From positions 1,989,001-2,053,000 of the forward strand of contig JAHQIY010000011.1 in assembly GCA_019054805.1 (NCBI GenBank): a DNA stretch of 64,000 bases, read 5' to 3'. The first letter of the stretch is position 1. Every line of letters begins with the position of its first letter. A program made the translations under genes and the position numbers. Source of the DNA: Brachionus manjavacas (lineage: Eukaryota > Rotifera > Eurotatoria > Ploima > Brachionidae). Shown piece after piece: positions 30,036 to 39,959 of this stretch. The notes under the pieces were generated by a model. The model did not search any database. It was not told the origin of the DNA and saw only the letters and a list, made by a program, of their open reading frames with translations.

Positions 30036-31723
30036 ATGTCATCAAACATCAAGCTGCTAGTATTTGTACTAGGTCTCGCTGGTGCATTAAATGGCCAGCA
30101 AAATTGTCAAAACATAGGCGATATCCAAGTTTTTTATGACCCGACTTGCGCTCAAGGTGGTCCTGGTTGCAACGCTGGAGGACAAGGCGAACTATGCCGA
30201 TTCTGCGGGCAAGTTTTTTAAAATTCTTTGAGCATTTTGAATTTTTTAAATTAATTTGAAAGAAAAAATTTTATTAAAAAATTATTACTAGTTTTTTTTT
30301 TTATTAATCTTAAATAAAAAATTTTCAATGGTAAATTTTAAAATGTAATTTCGTAATTAATTCAAAAAAACTTTTAATTCTAAGCAAGCAATTTAGCACA
30401 GATTAGATCTTATAAGTTAAAAAAAAGAAAACCAAATTGTTAAGACTTTATAATTAGATTATTTTTTAAAAATTCAAATATTCTATTAATAACTTACAAA
30501 ATTTAAAAATCTAATCATTTTAATAATCTAGGTTTAACTTTTATCCACCATGCCCTGTTTCTACTACAACAACTACCACTAAATCAACTACGACTACAAC
30601 AAAAAGCGGATCAACAACCACCAAGACAACAACACCTAGTGGCCCAACCACTTCTAGAACTACCCGTCCTACTGTTCCGGGTGGATGCGTCACTGAAGCA
30701 CCGGAAATTTGGGAAAATGGCGAAAGGCTAGTTTTCTACGATGACTTTGACTTTTTGGACTTTAAAAAATGGCGACACGATCTCACTTTGTCCGGAGGTG
30801 GCAACTGGGAATTTCAATTGTATCACAATAACAGATCAAACTCGTTTGTCAAAGACGGAGTTTTCCACATAAGACCAACTCTGACTGAAGATCGAATTGG
30901 CGAGGCCAATTTGAGAAGTGGTTACAGAATGGACATGTGGGGTGGCTCTCCAGCTGATGCATGCACTGGTAATAATTTTTATGGATGCGAGAGAACATCA
31001 GGCGCTGGCGGAAACATTCTAAATCCAATTCAAAGCGCTAAGATAACTACATCAACTTCATTTTCAATGAAGTATGGAAGAGTAGAAGTTCGTGCTAAAC
31101 TGCCAAGAGGAGATTGGCTGTGGCCAGCTATTTGGATGTTGCCGGCCAAAAACGTTTATGGAATGTGGCCTGCTAGTGGTGAAATCGATATTATGGAGAG
31201 CAGAGGTAATTTGAATTATCCGTCTTCAGCTGAAGGTGGTGTGGAAAGCTTCGGTTCGACTCTTCATTGGGGAGCTGATTGGACCCAAAACAGATTTCAT
31301 TTGACCCATGAAATTTACACTCATCCGGCACCATTGAGTGATGAATTCCACGTGTATGGTCTCCACTGGACTGAAGATAGACTTTATACTTACATTGATG
31401 ATCCGAGTAATGTGGTCCTAGATGTTGACTTGACTTCGCAAAGCTTTTGGGATAAGGGACAATTTTCAGAAGTCTATGAAAATCCATGGGAAGGTGCTGA
31501 GAGCAATGCTCCTTTTAACGATGAATTTTATTTGATCATCAACTTGGCTGTCGGTGGAACTGCTGGCTACTTTAAAGATGGAGTTGCTGGTAAACCATGG
31601 ACAGACAAAAGCCCAAATTCGGCAAACGAGTTCTATGCGGCCAAAAACAGCTGGTATCCAACTTGGAATAACAAAGATTTGGACTTTGAAATCGATTGGG
31701 TCAAGGCCTGGAGCTTTCAATAA
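30036..31723 (+). CDS. Secreted GH16 beta-1,3-glucanase with Cys-rich N-terminus and mucin-like linker
   Basis: Two exons, 30036-30208 and 30532-31723, give 454 residues. The intron (30209-30531) has a GC donor (GG|GCAAGT) and a TAG acceptor; joining them keeps the frame and yields CRFCGFNFYPPC. Order: signal peptide (1 to about 20); Cys-rich module (about 22-66) that may bind carbohydrate; Thr/Ser/Lys linker (about 67-105), probably O-glycosylated; GH16 domain (about 125-454). The catalytic segment GEIDIMES carries both glutamates of the E-x-D-x-x-E motif, so this should be an active endo-beta-1,3-glucanase, not an inactive glucan-recognition protein of the insect GNBP type. WPAIWMLP and the C-terminal LDFEIDWVKAW strand are also typical. 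A digestive or defence role on algal or fungal glucans is an inference. Confidence 0.85.
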
Positions 31724-32061
31724 ATTAAAAGCCAAAAATTTCATTTATTTATTTATTTATTTTTTGCATTAAAAAAAAACTAGTTAATTTTCTTGAAAAT
31801 TTTATTTTATTTTATTTACAGCTCTGTTATGATATAATGAATTTACTCAGATTTTTCTGATGAAAAATTTTTTAACTGTGGTAAAAAAATTTAGAAAATG
31901 AAAATCTACGATAAAAATTCAAGAAGAAAAAAAATTTCGAGCTAAAGCTTTTAGACAAAATTCTCAAAAGTTAGTATTATTCAGTGATTCTTTTAACAAT
32001 TCAATTTTAAAATCAAGAACCAAATCGTATTTTATTTCGAATTTTTGTCAATGTAAGTTGC

Positions 32062-32573
32062 TTATTCTTCTTCAAGTAATTCATTACCTAAGTATTCATC
32101 TGATTCATAATCGGTATTAGATTGATTTGGTGGGTCTTATAAATTTCATGATCTATAAATCACAAATTTTACTCGCAAAATTTATCTTGTAAATTTTATG
32201 AACTTTAGATCACTTTTTTTTTGATTACATTTTTTATTGTAAATTTTATCAACAAAATAAGAAAATTAAAAAAAAATAGATCACAAAATTTCAAATTTTT
32301 AATTATTAATTTTAAAATAAATTTCAAAAAAATCAAAATTTTTTTTTTGCTTCTTAAATTATATTTTACTTTTGTACAATTCAATTTACATTTGATAAAA
32401 GTCTCGGCATACGGTGACCACTCAGTTTGAGTGCTATTATCAATCAATTGTTTATTTTCTTTTAATTTTGGTTCTTCGATCTCACAAGTTTCTTTTTTTC
32501 TTTTAAATTTGTAATCAAAACTCGAGGCATCAGTTTGGCTAGAACGACTGACCAAATTTTTAAATTCATCCAC
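32062..32573 (-). CDS. Small acidic-tailed protein, 5' end unresolved (gene or pseudogene)
   Basis: Two joined segments on the minus strand. The first (32573-32390) encodes VDEFKNLVSRSSQTDASSFD, a Lys/Glu-rich part, then DNSTQTEWSPYAETFIK, and stops at a donor (T|GTAAAT). The second (32135-32062), after a TTATAAG acceptor, adds PPNQSNTDYESDEYLGNELL and EEE, then a stop. The phase fits (split Tyr codon) and the intron is 254 bp. Further upstream NPDDSQQNLIEK reads well but needs a one-base frameshift to join, and a TGA precedes it. So either the model misses a small exon or the gene is decaying. No domain recognised; SQTD/TQTE-type motifs occur in phosphoproteins. There is no ATG in the frame at its 5' end. 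Confidence 0.4.
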
Positions 32574-32843
32574 TTCTTTTCAATTAAATTTTGTTGGCTA
32601 TCATCCGGATTTCTAAAAGTTCAAGAGCTTGTAAGGCAGCTTTCATTGAGACTTGGTTCAAAAAGTTATTGTTTATTATTGAAATTATTGAAATGTAGTA
32701 GGGTTTGGAATTCAAAGAATAATTAGGATTAAACAAGTCTTTACTTTATTTTACCAAAAATAATACAATATTTTTGGACGGCCCAAAAGCCCCTCTTGGG
32801 TTTTACGTATACTTTTTTTTTTGCATGCAAAATAAGGGTGTCG

Positions 32844-32848
<5 letters not shown>

Positions 32849-32878
<30 letters not shown>

Positions 32879-33960
32879 TAATCTGTGACGAGTTAAATAC
32901 TCGCGGAGCCAGGTACATCATGTACCGAGCTATGACAGATAAGTTCGCTTCGAAATTCGGCACATAAAGAATTTTTAAGTCTCAGTTTATCGTATTGATT
33001 TTTGAATGAATTGATTGTTCGTGCATCCGTAACCTCACTTGGTAATTCATTCCAAGAAGTTGCAGTTCGATAGGAAAAAAAATTGTGCCTAGCAGAACAG
33101 TTTTTGACTAGTTGTCGATAGAGTTTTTGTCCCGACCTTGTTGATCCTGCAGGGCTAGTTGAGTTAGAAGTTAGTGTATAACAAATCGGAGGATACCATA
33201 TGATGCGGTTAAAATTATTTTTAAACTTGTAAAGTTGTATCAAGTCACCTCTTTTTCTCCTCTCTTCGAGAGTTGTTAGTTTTAATATTTCCAAACGCTC
33301 TTTATAACTTTTATTTCTTAATTGTGGAATACTTTTTGTTGCTCTCCGTTGAACCTTTTCTAACAATTTAATGTCTTGCCTTTTACAAGGGTTCCACGCA
33401 ACAACTGCATATTCTAAGAGCGGTCGAACGTGAGTTTTGTAGAGGATCTTAAATGTTTGAACATTCCAATTAGTAAACGTTCGTTTCAATTTTCCCAGCA
33501 TTAAGTTCGCTCTCAGAACTATATTCTTAATATGATCATCCCATTTAAGCTTGTTGTTTATGGTAATACCGAGATATTTCTCATTTTGCGTATTAATTAT
33601 TGTGTGTGTTTGATTATCATTATCATCTTGAAAACTGTAGTTTCTGTTTTGATGAATCTTAGCATTACCAATATGCATTGTTTTACACTTGCTGTAGTTA
33701 AATTTCATTTTCCAATCGATCGTCCATTTAAGAATTTTAATTAAATCCTCTTGTAATTGATCTTGATCCTTACAATTTTTTATGATCGCAATAAGTTTAC
33801 TATCATCAGCAAAGAGCCTGCACAGATGACTCAAACAGTCAGGCATGTCATTTATGAATATTATAAAAAGCAAAGGCCCAAGTACAGAGCCCTGGGGTAC
33901 TCCGCTCAATACTTCCTTCCATTTTGAGATTTTTATTTGAAATAATCTTCTTAGTCTTAT
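32849..33960 (-). mobile_element. Young 5'-truncated LINE (CR1/Jockey-like) with (TAA)n tail
   Basis: On the minus strand an intact frame runs from about 33960 to 32893. It begins inside the reverse transcriptase (SGVPQGSVLGPLLFIIFIND), has the catalytic LFADDSK, NYSKCKTMHIG, EKYLGITINN, HVRPLLEYAVVAWNP, EKVQRRATK and ends with the usual C-terminal domain. There are no stops in over 330 codons, so the insertion is recent. The 5' part (endonuclease and early RT) is absent, as in typical target-primed 5' truncation. The 3' end (about 32881-32925) contains two small hairpins (GGTACA/TGTACC; CGAGT/ACTCG) and finishes in ATT/TAA repeats at 32849-32877. Confidence 0.85.
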
Positions 33961-34149
33961 AGAGACCAGTTAAAAATTTCTAAAATCATCTTGGAGGTGA
34001 TAAAAAATGTATTATAATATTTTTTTTGAAGAATAATTTATATTTTTGTAAAGTCTCGATTTTGGACTTTAGGGAATTAAGCCAGGAAATAAATAAAACA
34101 ATTCATTTTAGTCAAAAGTTTATTAAATGGAATTCAAAGTTATTACAAA

Positions 34150-34345
34150 TAATTTGTGGCCTATATAGTGGTTAAGTGTTAGCGTGCTCTGCCTGCAGTT
34201 ACTACTTTACTACATTAAAATAAGGACTAGAATGAAAGATCAAGAGATGTCGAAACTCGGGTCTACTCCCATTCATCCCCCTTTAATAAGGAGGATTTAG
34301 GCAGCGCTGAAGACTAATCACTATAAAAACCAAAACTAATATTAA
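34150..34345 (+). repeat. Possible tRNA-derived SINE
   Basis: TATAGTGGTTAAGTGTTAGC, followed by GTGCTCTGCCTGC, resembles the A-box half of a tRNA (His/Glu-like). About 90 bp later, CTCGGGTCTACTCCC is a degraded B-box. The spacing is longer than in a real tRNA, so this is not a functional tRNA gene. An A-rich tail follows (34350 onward). Most consistent with a SINE, with an inserted stretch between the boxes. Confidence 0.4.
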
Positions 34346-34500
34346 AAAAACAAAAAAAAAAAGTACAAAAACTAGAACATAAAGTAACTAAAAAATAAAA
34401 AATTAATTATAGATTTCCCGAGTGTAGTAGTTCGGGGCTATCTGCGCGCGGCAAAATATTTAAAAAAAAAGCTTAATGTACAAAATAGTTTTAATGTAAA

Positions 34501-35860
34501 TCAGTATCCTAACCTTTCTACGGGTTTAATTGTGCGCTTGCTTCTCCTAAGATAGTCTTGTGGATCACATATCTTCTTTTGAAAATAAGGGTTTGGTTGG
34601 TATGTGTCATCTTCATCATCAGTTGAACTGACTCGGATTGTGGTAACAAATCTTTTTTGAGTTAAATTCACCAATGTCTTGAGCATGTTAATTGCTACTT
34701 TGGTTATCAGTATCATTTTTGCTTGGCCTATTTATAGTCGATTTTGCCTTCACTATTTTCTTATATGACTTTTTTACTAAATTTTTTTTGTCTTTACTTT
34801 CATCCTCCACTCCTGATTCCTCAAATGGTTTGAAATAAGAGCAAAAGAAACGCTCTAAAAGATTATGATTATGATGGTTGACCAGTTTTTTCTTGGATTT
34901 TGGTATTTAAACCTTTTAGTTTTGTAATTGACTGAATCATCCTTTTCTTGTGCGATAAATGGGCCTTCCCATTTGAGTGACAATTTCTTTTAGAGACCTT
35001 TTTTCACCTGTGGTTGGTTTAGCATCACCTTATCGTCGACTTTGTACTCAGCGGGCTTGATTATCCGATCATGCTGAATACTAGATTTATTTACCATAAA
35101 ATCTCTAATCTTCTCAACGTTCTTTTAAACTTCACGAAGCTTTTCTTGAAGTCTTTTTTAAAAAATTTTTGTCTGATTCAAAAATTTTGTCGTTTGGCTC
35201 TCCTTCGTTCCCAACTATTAAATCCAATGGTATTTTTGGTTTTCAGTTATATACAACTTCGAAGGGTGTATGGTTAGTGGTTGCATGGTTCGACGTGTTG
35301 AATGCATATGCCATTTATTTTTAATATTCGTCCCAAAAAGTGCTACCCATTTTGAAAAATGATCACAAACCACTAGAATGTAAATATTTCCATTTTTTGA
35401 AAGTGGTAGAGGTCCAATTATATCACAGGTTACTAGCTGAAATGGTATGATGGGGAATAGAGGTAGCAATTATGCCTTGTTTAAGAATTATGGATTTTTT
35501 GACAGGTAAGACAATTTTTAACAAAAATAATGGTTCTATTTTTTAAAGCAGGTCTAAAGAACCTTGCCTGGATTTTATCTAGAGTCTTTCTAACTCCTAA
35601 ATGTCCGTCAAATATTGAGAAATGGATAAAAGCTAATATTTTATTTACTATATGTTGCGGTTTTATTATCAGTCGAGTCGTAAGACATCAAAATTCTCGA
35701 AAAGAACTCTTTTAAGGTTTGTATTCAATTGCTCTTTCTCGATAATCGGTTTTGCTCGATTAGTAGTTTCATCCGCAGAATGCAATGTTCCTTGTTCTGT
35801 TCTGCTGGCGTAACCAGTTTTCCGAAATGAGCTTCTTCTTTCTGCTAAATTTTTACAGTG
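34501..35860 (-). mobile_element. Ty3/Gypsy-type pol remnant (integrase region)
   Basis: On the minus strand from 35860 down: a polar spacer; then GHLGVRKTLDKIQARFF and FVKNCLTCQK (integrase zinc-binding H-H-C-C, first His not clear); PFQLVTCDIIGPLPLSKNGN and YILVVCDHFSKW (start of the integrase core, first catalytic Asp in DIIGP); a deletion; then PKIPLDLIVGNEGEPNDK, KPAEYKVDDKVMLNQP and LSLKWEGPF (C-terminal domain); and finally RRSKRTIKPVERLGY and a stop at 34501. Stops and frameshifts break it, so it is inactive. Long terminal repeats were not identified; 34000-34500 may hold one. Confidence 0.7.
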
Positions 35861-35879
35861 GTGATTTGATAACAGTATT

Positions 35880-36290
35880 TTACCAAAAATTACGTAAAAT
35901 ATCGTTAATTAACAAAATTTTACCACATTTTACGTAAATTAACGTAAAATCCGAAAAGTGAGAAAGAGGTATTTTACGAAAAATTGCGTAAATTTTCAGT
36001 ATTTTGAGATAATTTTGGTTAAATTTGGTAAAATTCAAAACGGCCAATTTAAAATTCAAAATTTTTGAAAAGATGTCTTTTTTTTTCGAAAAATCGAAAA
36101 TTTAAAATAGTTTTTTTTTATAACAATTTAAAAATAACTATTTTTTTAACCAATTTATGAAGAAAAAAATATTTTAAATTTTCGATTTTTCGAAAAAAAA
36201 AGACATCTTTTCAAAAATTTTGAATTTTAAATTGGCCGCTTTGAATTTTACCAAATTTAACCAAAATTATCTCAAAATCCTGAAAATTTA
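35880..36290. repeat. Near-perfect 302-bp palindrome with adjacent TACGTA motif cluster
   Basis: The left arm 35989 to about 36120 and inverted right arm about 36160-36290 match almost base for base (two differences in the first 55 bases by eye), with landmarks CAGTATTTTGAGATAATTTT, CGGCCAATTTAAAATTC and AAAAGATGTC. The centre is near 36138. Immediately left (35886-35988) are several near-palindromic TTACGTAAA-type units. No coding content. Such a palindrome could be a fold-back transposon or a DNA break-repair inversion. Confidence 0.7.
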
Positions 36291-37528
36291 ATGACTTTGA
36301 TGACTTTTTTTTTTTGATAAATTTTTTTTTTCAAAAAAAACTTAAATTTTTATTTATTTACCTTTTTTTTGGCAGCTCGTTTATTTTATTTGATAAAAAA
36401 AAAAGTCTTTGGTGGGACTTTTGAAAAAAAAAAAAATGGACTTGACTTGAGACTTGTGACTTTTAAACAACTCTGGTCAAAATATGAAAAAAAACATTTT
36501 TTTTTTACTTTTAAAAAAAAAGCATTTTAGGTGCTTTAAATTAATTAAATAAATTTTAAAATTTACTGAAAAATATAGTATAATATAAATAAAAATCTGA
36601 CATTTTAAAAAAATTAATTAAGTTCGAAATATTTTAGTATAGTAGTCAATTTTAAATCAAAAATTACATAAAAAGGAAATATAAATGATCAAGTAAAATA
36701 TCAATTTTTTAAGATTTTTTTATTTTTCTGTCTCTTTGATCTATTTATTTTATTTAAATGCTTAAGTTCTGTCATGGCTACATAAATAATTTCAAATTAG
36801 GTGTTTATAACTGGGAAAATGTTACTTTTAATTCTAAGTTAACATTCAAAATTTGATTAAAAATAATCAATTTATTGGCAGATATTTATTTAAATTTTTT
36901 CTTTAGACTGGAATGTTAAATGAAACTTTGTTTGTTTTACCTTTTAAAGCTTACAGAAAAATGTGTAGTACGAAATCCATAATTTTATCAAGAATTTATA
37001 TTTTGAATTGGAATTTTTGTATTCCCCAGAAATAAATTCAATAGGTAAATTTCAGATTTTTAGACATTAATATGAACTGTTGCTAAGACGTATATGTCAA
37101 TTTTTAAATTACCTCATTAAGCTCATTCTGTCTAAAAATGTCTAAACAGCGCAGGAATTAAAGTTTAGATGCATTTATTTTAAATCTAATCGCTATCTCA
37201 AAATATTTTTCCAAAATAGATAAAATATAAGAGTAAAAAGTTTGTGACCTTAAAGAAATTTTATAAATGCTACTTATATTTTACAAAGTTGTGAAATTAT
37301 AGAAAGAAACATTTCAAATTTTGTCTAAACTAAATGACTTTATAAAATTATACCATTTTTAAAAGATTAATACGAAAAAAAACATTTATCATATTTGGTT
37401 GTGCAATACTTTATATCGTTGAATTTAATGGTATATAAATTATCATAAAACATAAAAAAATTATTAACTAAAATTAAAAAGTGATATTAACTATAAATCT
37501 TTCAAAACTTCAAATATCCGAACAACTA
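36291..37528. other. AT-rich spacer before the P450 gene
   Basis: It contains a CTTGACTTGAGACTTGTGAC stretch near 36434 and homopolymer runs. A TATATAAAT sequence near 37432 lies about 98 bp before the P450 ATG and could be its TATA element. No gene seen. Confidence 0.35.
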
Positions 37529-39566
37529 ATGGATTTTTGGTCTGATTTTCAAAAAAATGTCCTCTCAAATAAGGGTTACAGCACATTAGTTCTAGGCGGA
37601 ACAATTTCTGTCCTTTTTTTTCTAAATTTGTAAGACATTTTCAACAGATTTATTTTAAATTTTTTATAAAAATTTGTCATAAGTCTTAAAAATTGGCTAA
37701 AACAACTTTCGTTCTATAAAAAGCTTAATATACCTGGTCCGACTCCATGGCCACTGACAGGAAATCTTCATAAAGTCATGAAAGAAGGCTTTGCCAAACA
37801 CGATATTGAAATAATGAACAAATATGGCAGAGTGGTTGGCTACTTCGAAGGTACAACTCCTGTAGTGCTGACCACAGACATAAAATTTATAAAAAATGTA
37901 ATGATCAAAGATTTTAATTGCTTCGTCAATAGAAGGGTAAGAAATTGAACTTTTTTTTTAATTTGCTAAGATTTCCAAAAAGACTTTTGATTCATTAGCA
38001 GTTGAGCCCACTGATAAGTTTATGACTATTCTTAAAGATGAAGAATGGAAAAATGTTCGTGCTATTGTAACAACAGCGTTTACTTCTGGAAAATTAAAAT
38101 CAGTAAACATATTCCATTTTAAACAAGCAAAAAGTAATTTTTTTGCAAATTTCATTTAAGATGTCAAAGCATATAAATGAATGCTCGGATGTTTTTGAAA
38201 AACATCTAGAAAAGCTAGCTGACCAAGATGGAATATTTGACACTAAACAGTAATATAATAACTAATTTTTTCGACTAAGATTGTTAAAAAAAAATTTAGA
38301 AATTTTTTTGTTAAAATTAAAAATCGTTGTTTTTGACTAATTCTTAAAATTTGCAAATACTGAAGGCTTTTCTCCGGATTTACACTGGATGTGATTAGTA
38401 GCTGTTGCTTTGGTGTTTCTACAAACTCAATTAATGAGCCAGACAATGAATTCATTCAGCATATGCAGAAAATTTTTCGAAATTCTGTTAGAGCTGATCC
38501 GAAAATTATACTTCTTTGTAATCACTTTTTTGAAGTTTGTTTACTGTAAAAATTTAAGAAAAAATTTTTTCAAGTTTTTTTCCCTAAATTGGCTGCATTT
38601 TTGTCCAAAAGAGGACTGATTGAATTTTTTCCCACCAAAAGTCTAAAATTTTTTGAAGATTTTATAAATTTAATAATAGAAAGGCGTAAAAATAAACTAG
38701 AGGTAAAGATTTTTTTTTAAATTTTAGCTAAAAATTTTTTAATAATTTGTCTTACAAAGACAAGAGATGACTTTATTCAAAATATTCTAGAGCACGAAGA
38801 AAACAAATCAATAGAGACAATAATCAAAGATTTCGAGAGCCACCACGGAGAGTCTAAGCTTTACAAATGGAATACTGAATTGAAAAAAACTCTCACAAAT
38901 AAAGAAATTTTGTCACAAAGCATCTTGTTTTTGCTAGCCGGTTATGAAACCACAGCTCAAACTCTGTGCTATGTTGCTTATAATTTGGCAATGAATCCAG
39001 TTTATCAACAAAAGCTGTGCCAAGAAATAGACACTGTTTTAGAGAGACATGTAATTTATTTTTTTTAATAGAGAAATTTTTGATTTAATTAATTTAAGGA
39101 TGGAAAAATAACTTATGATTCAGTAAGTGAAATGAGCTACATGGACAATGTAGTAGAAGAGAGCTTGAGATTGTTTCCGCCAGCAGTCAGACTGGATCGA
39201 GTAGCGAACGAGGACTATGAATACAGTGGAATGAAGATTAAGAAAGGAATGGTGTGGTCGGTGCCGATCTGGGCTCTGCATCACGACCCCGAAATTTATC
39301 CAAATCCTTATGAGTTCAGACCTGATAGGTTCAATGAACAGGAAAAGAAGACACGAGATAATTTGAGTTTTTTGGCTTTTGGTGCCGGACCAAGAAATTG
39401 CATTGGCATGAGATTTGCTCTTATTGAAATCAAGCTATTGCTTGCCTTGATTCTTTCGAAATTTAATTTTGAAAAATGTGATGAAACACCGGAAAAAATT
39501 GAAATAGATAATTCTGGTTTTGCTAGACCTAAAGTTCCAATAATTGTCAGAGTAAATAGAAGATAA
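37529..39566 (+). CDS. Cytochrome P450, CYP3-clan type, eight exons
   Basis: Exons I infer: 37529-37629, 37684-37936, 37971-38102, 38161-38249, 38366-38517, 38575-38702, 38760-39050, 39099-39566. All introns are GT-AG and short (34-116 bp), phases match, and the product is 537 residues. Features: N-terminal membrane anchor (about 18-40); proline hinge PGPTPWPLTG; DEEWKNVRAIVTTAFTSGKL (helix C region); I-helix AGYETTAQT; K-helix EESLRLFP (E-x-x-R); FRPDRF; heme loop FLAFGAGPRNCIGMRFA with the axial cysteine. These microsomal monooxygenases use NADPH-P450 reductase to oxidise lipophilic compounds. SGKL and the heme-loop sequence suggest the CYP3 clan; the substrate is unknown. No defect found, so it is probably functional. 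The 34-bp second intron is unusually short. Confidence 0.85.
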
Positions 39567-39959
39567 TTTTTTTTTATTTTTAGCAGAGAAAATTTAAAAA
39601 ATTAACAATTTATTAAAAAAATAGTTGGAATTTTTTTTAGATTATTTTCGATTTCAATAAATTTTTGTGATTGATTTTTTTCTTATTTTTTAACTGTCCG
39701 GTTATTACACTAGTAAAATTGATCTTGTGATATAGCGACATCTTTGTCGATATCACTGGAAAGTTGATTAACTTAACCATGATTTTTAAATTTTTAAATT
39801 TGATCAAAAACTTTATTTTACTAAAAAAGATCAAAAGATTAATTTTTAAATCAACCTTTTAATTGATAATAACAAGCCAACTTCTAATTTAAATATTAGA
39901 TATTTAAAAAAATTTAATTTGTAATAACCACATTTTGAAAGATTATAAATTTTCAAAAC
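39567..39959. other. AT-rich 3' flank of the P450 gene
   Basis: No further feature recognised. Confidence 0.4.

Noticed and set aside
34150-34260. tRNA gene
   Set aside because: A tRNA-like A-box is present, but the B-box is too distant and altered and no cloverleaf can be drawn; listed as a SINE candidate instead.
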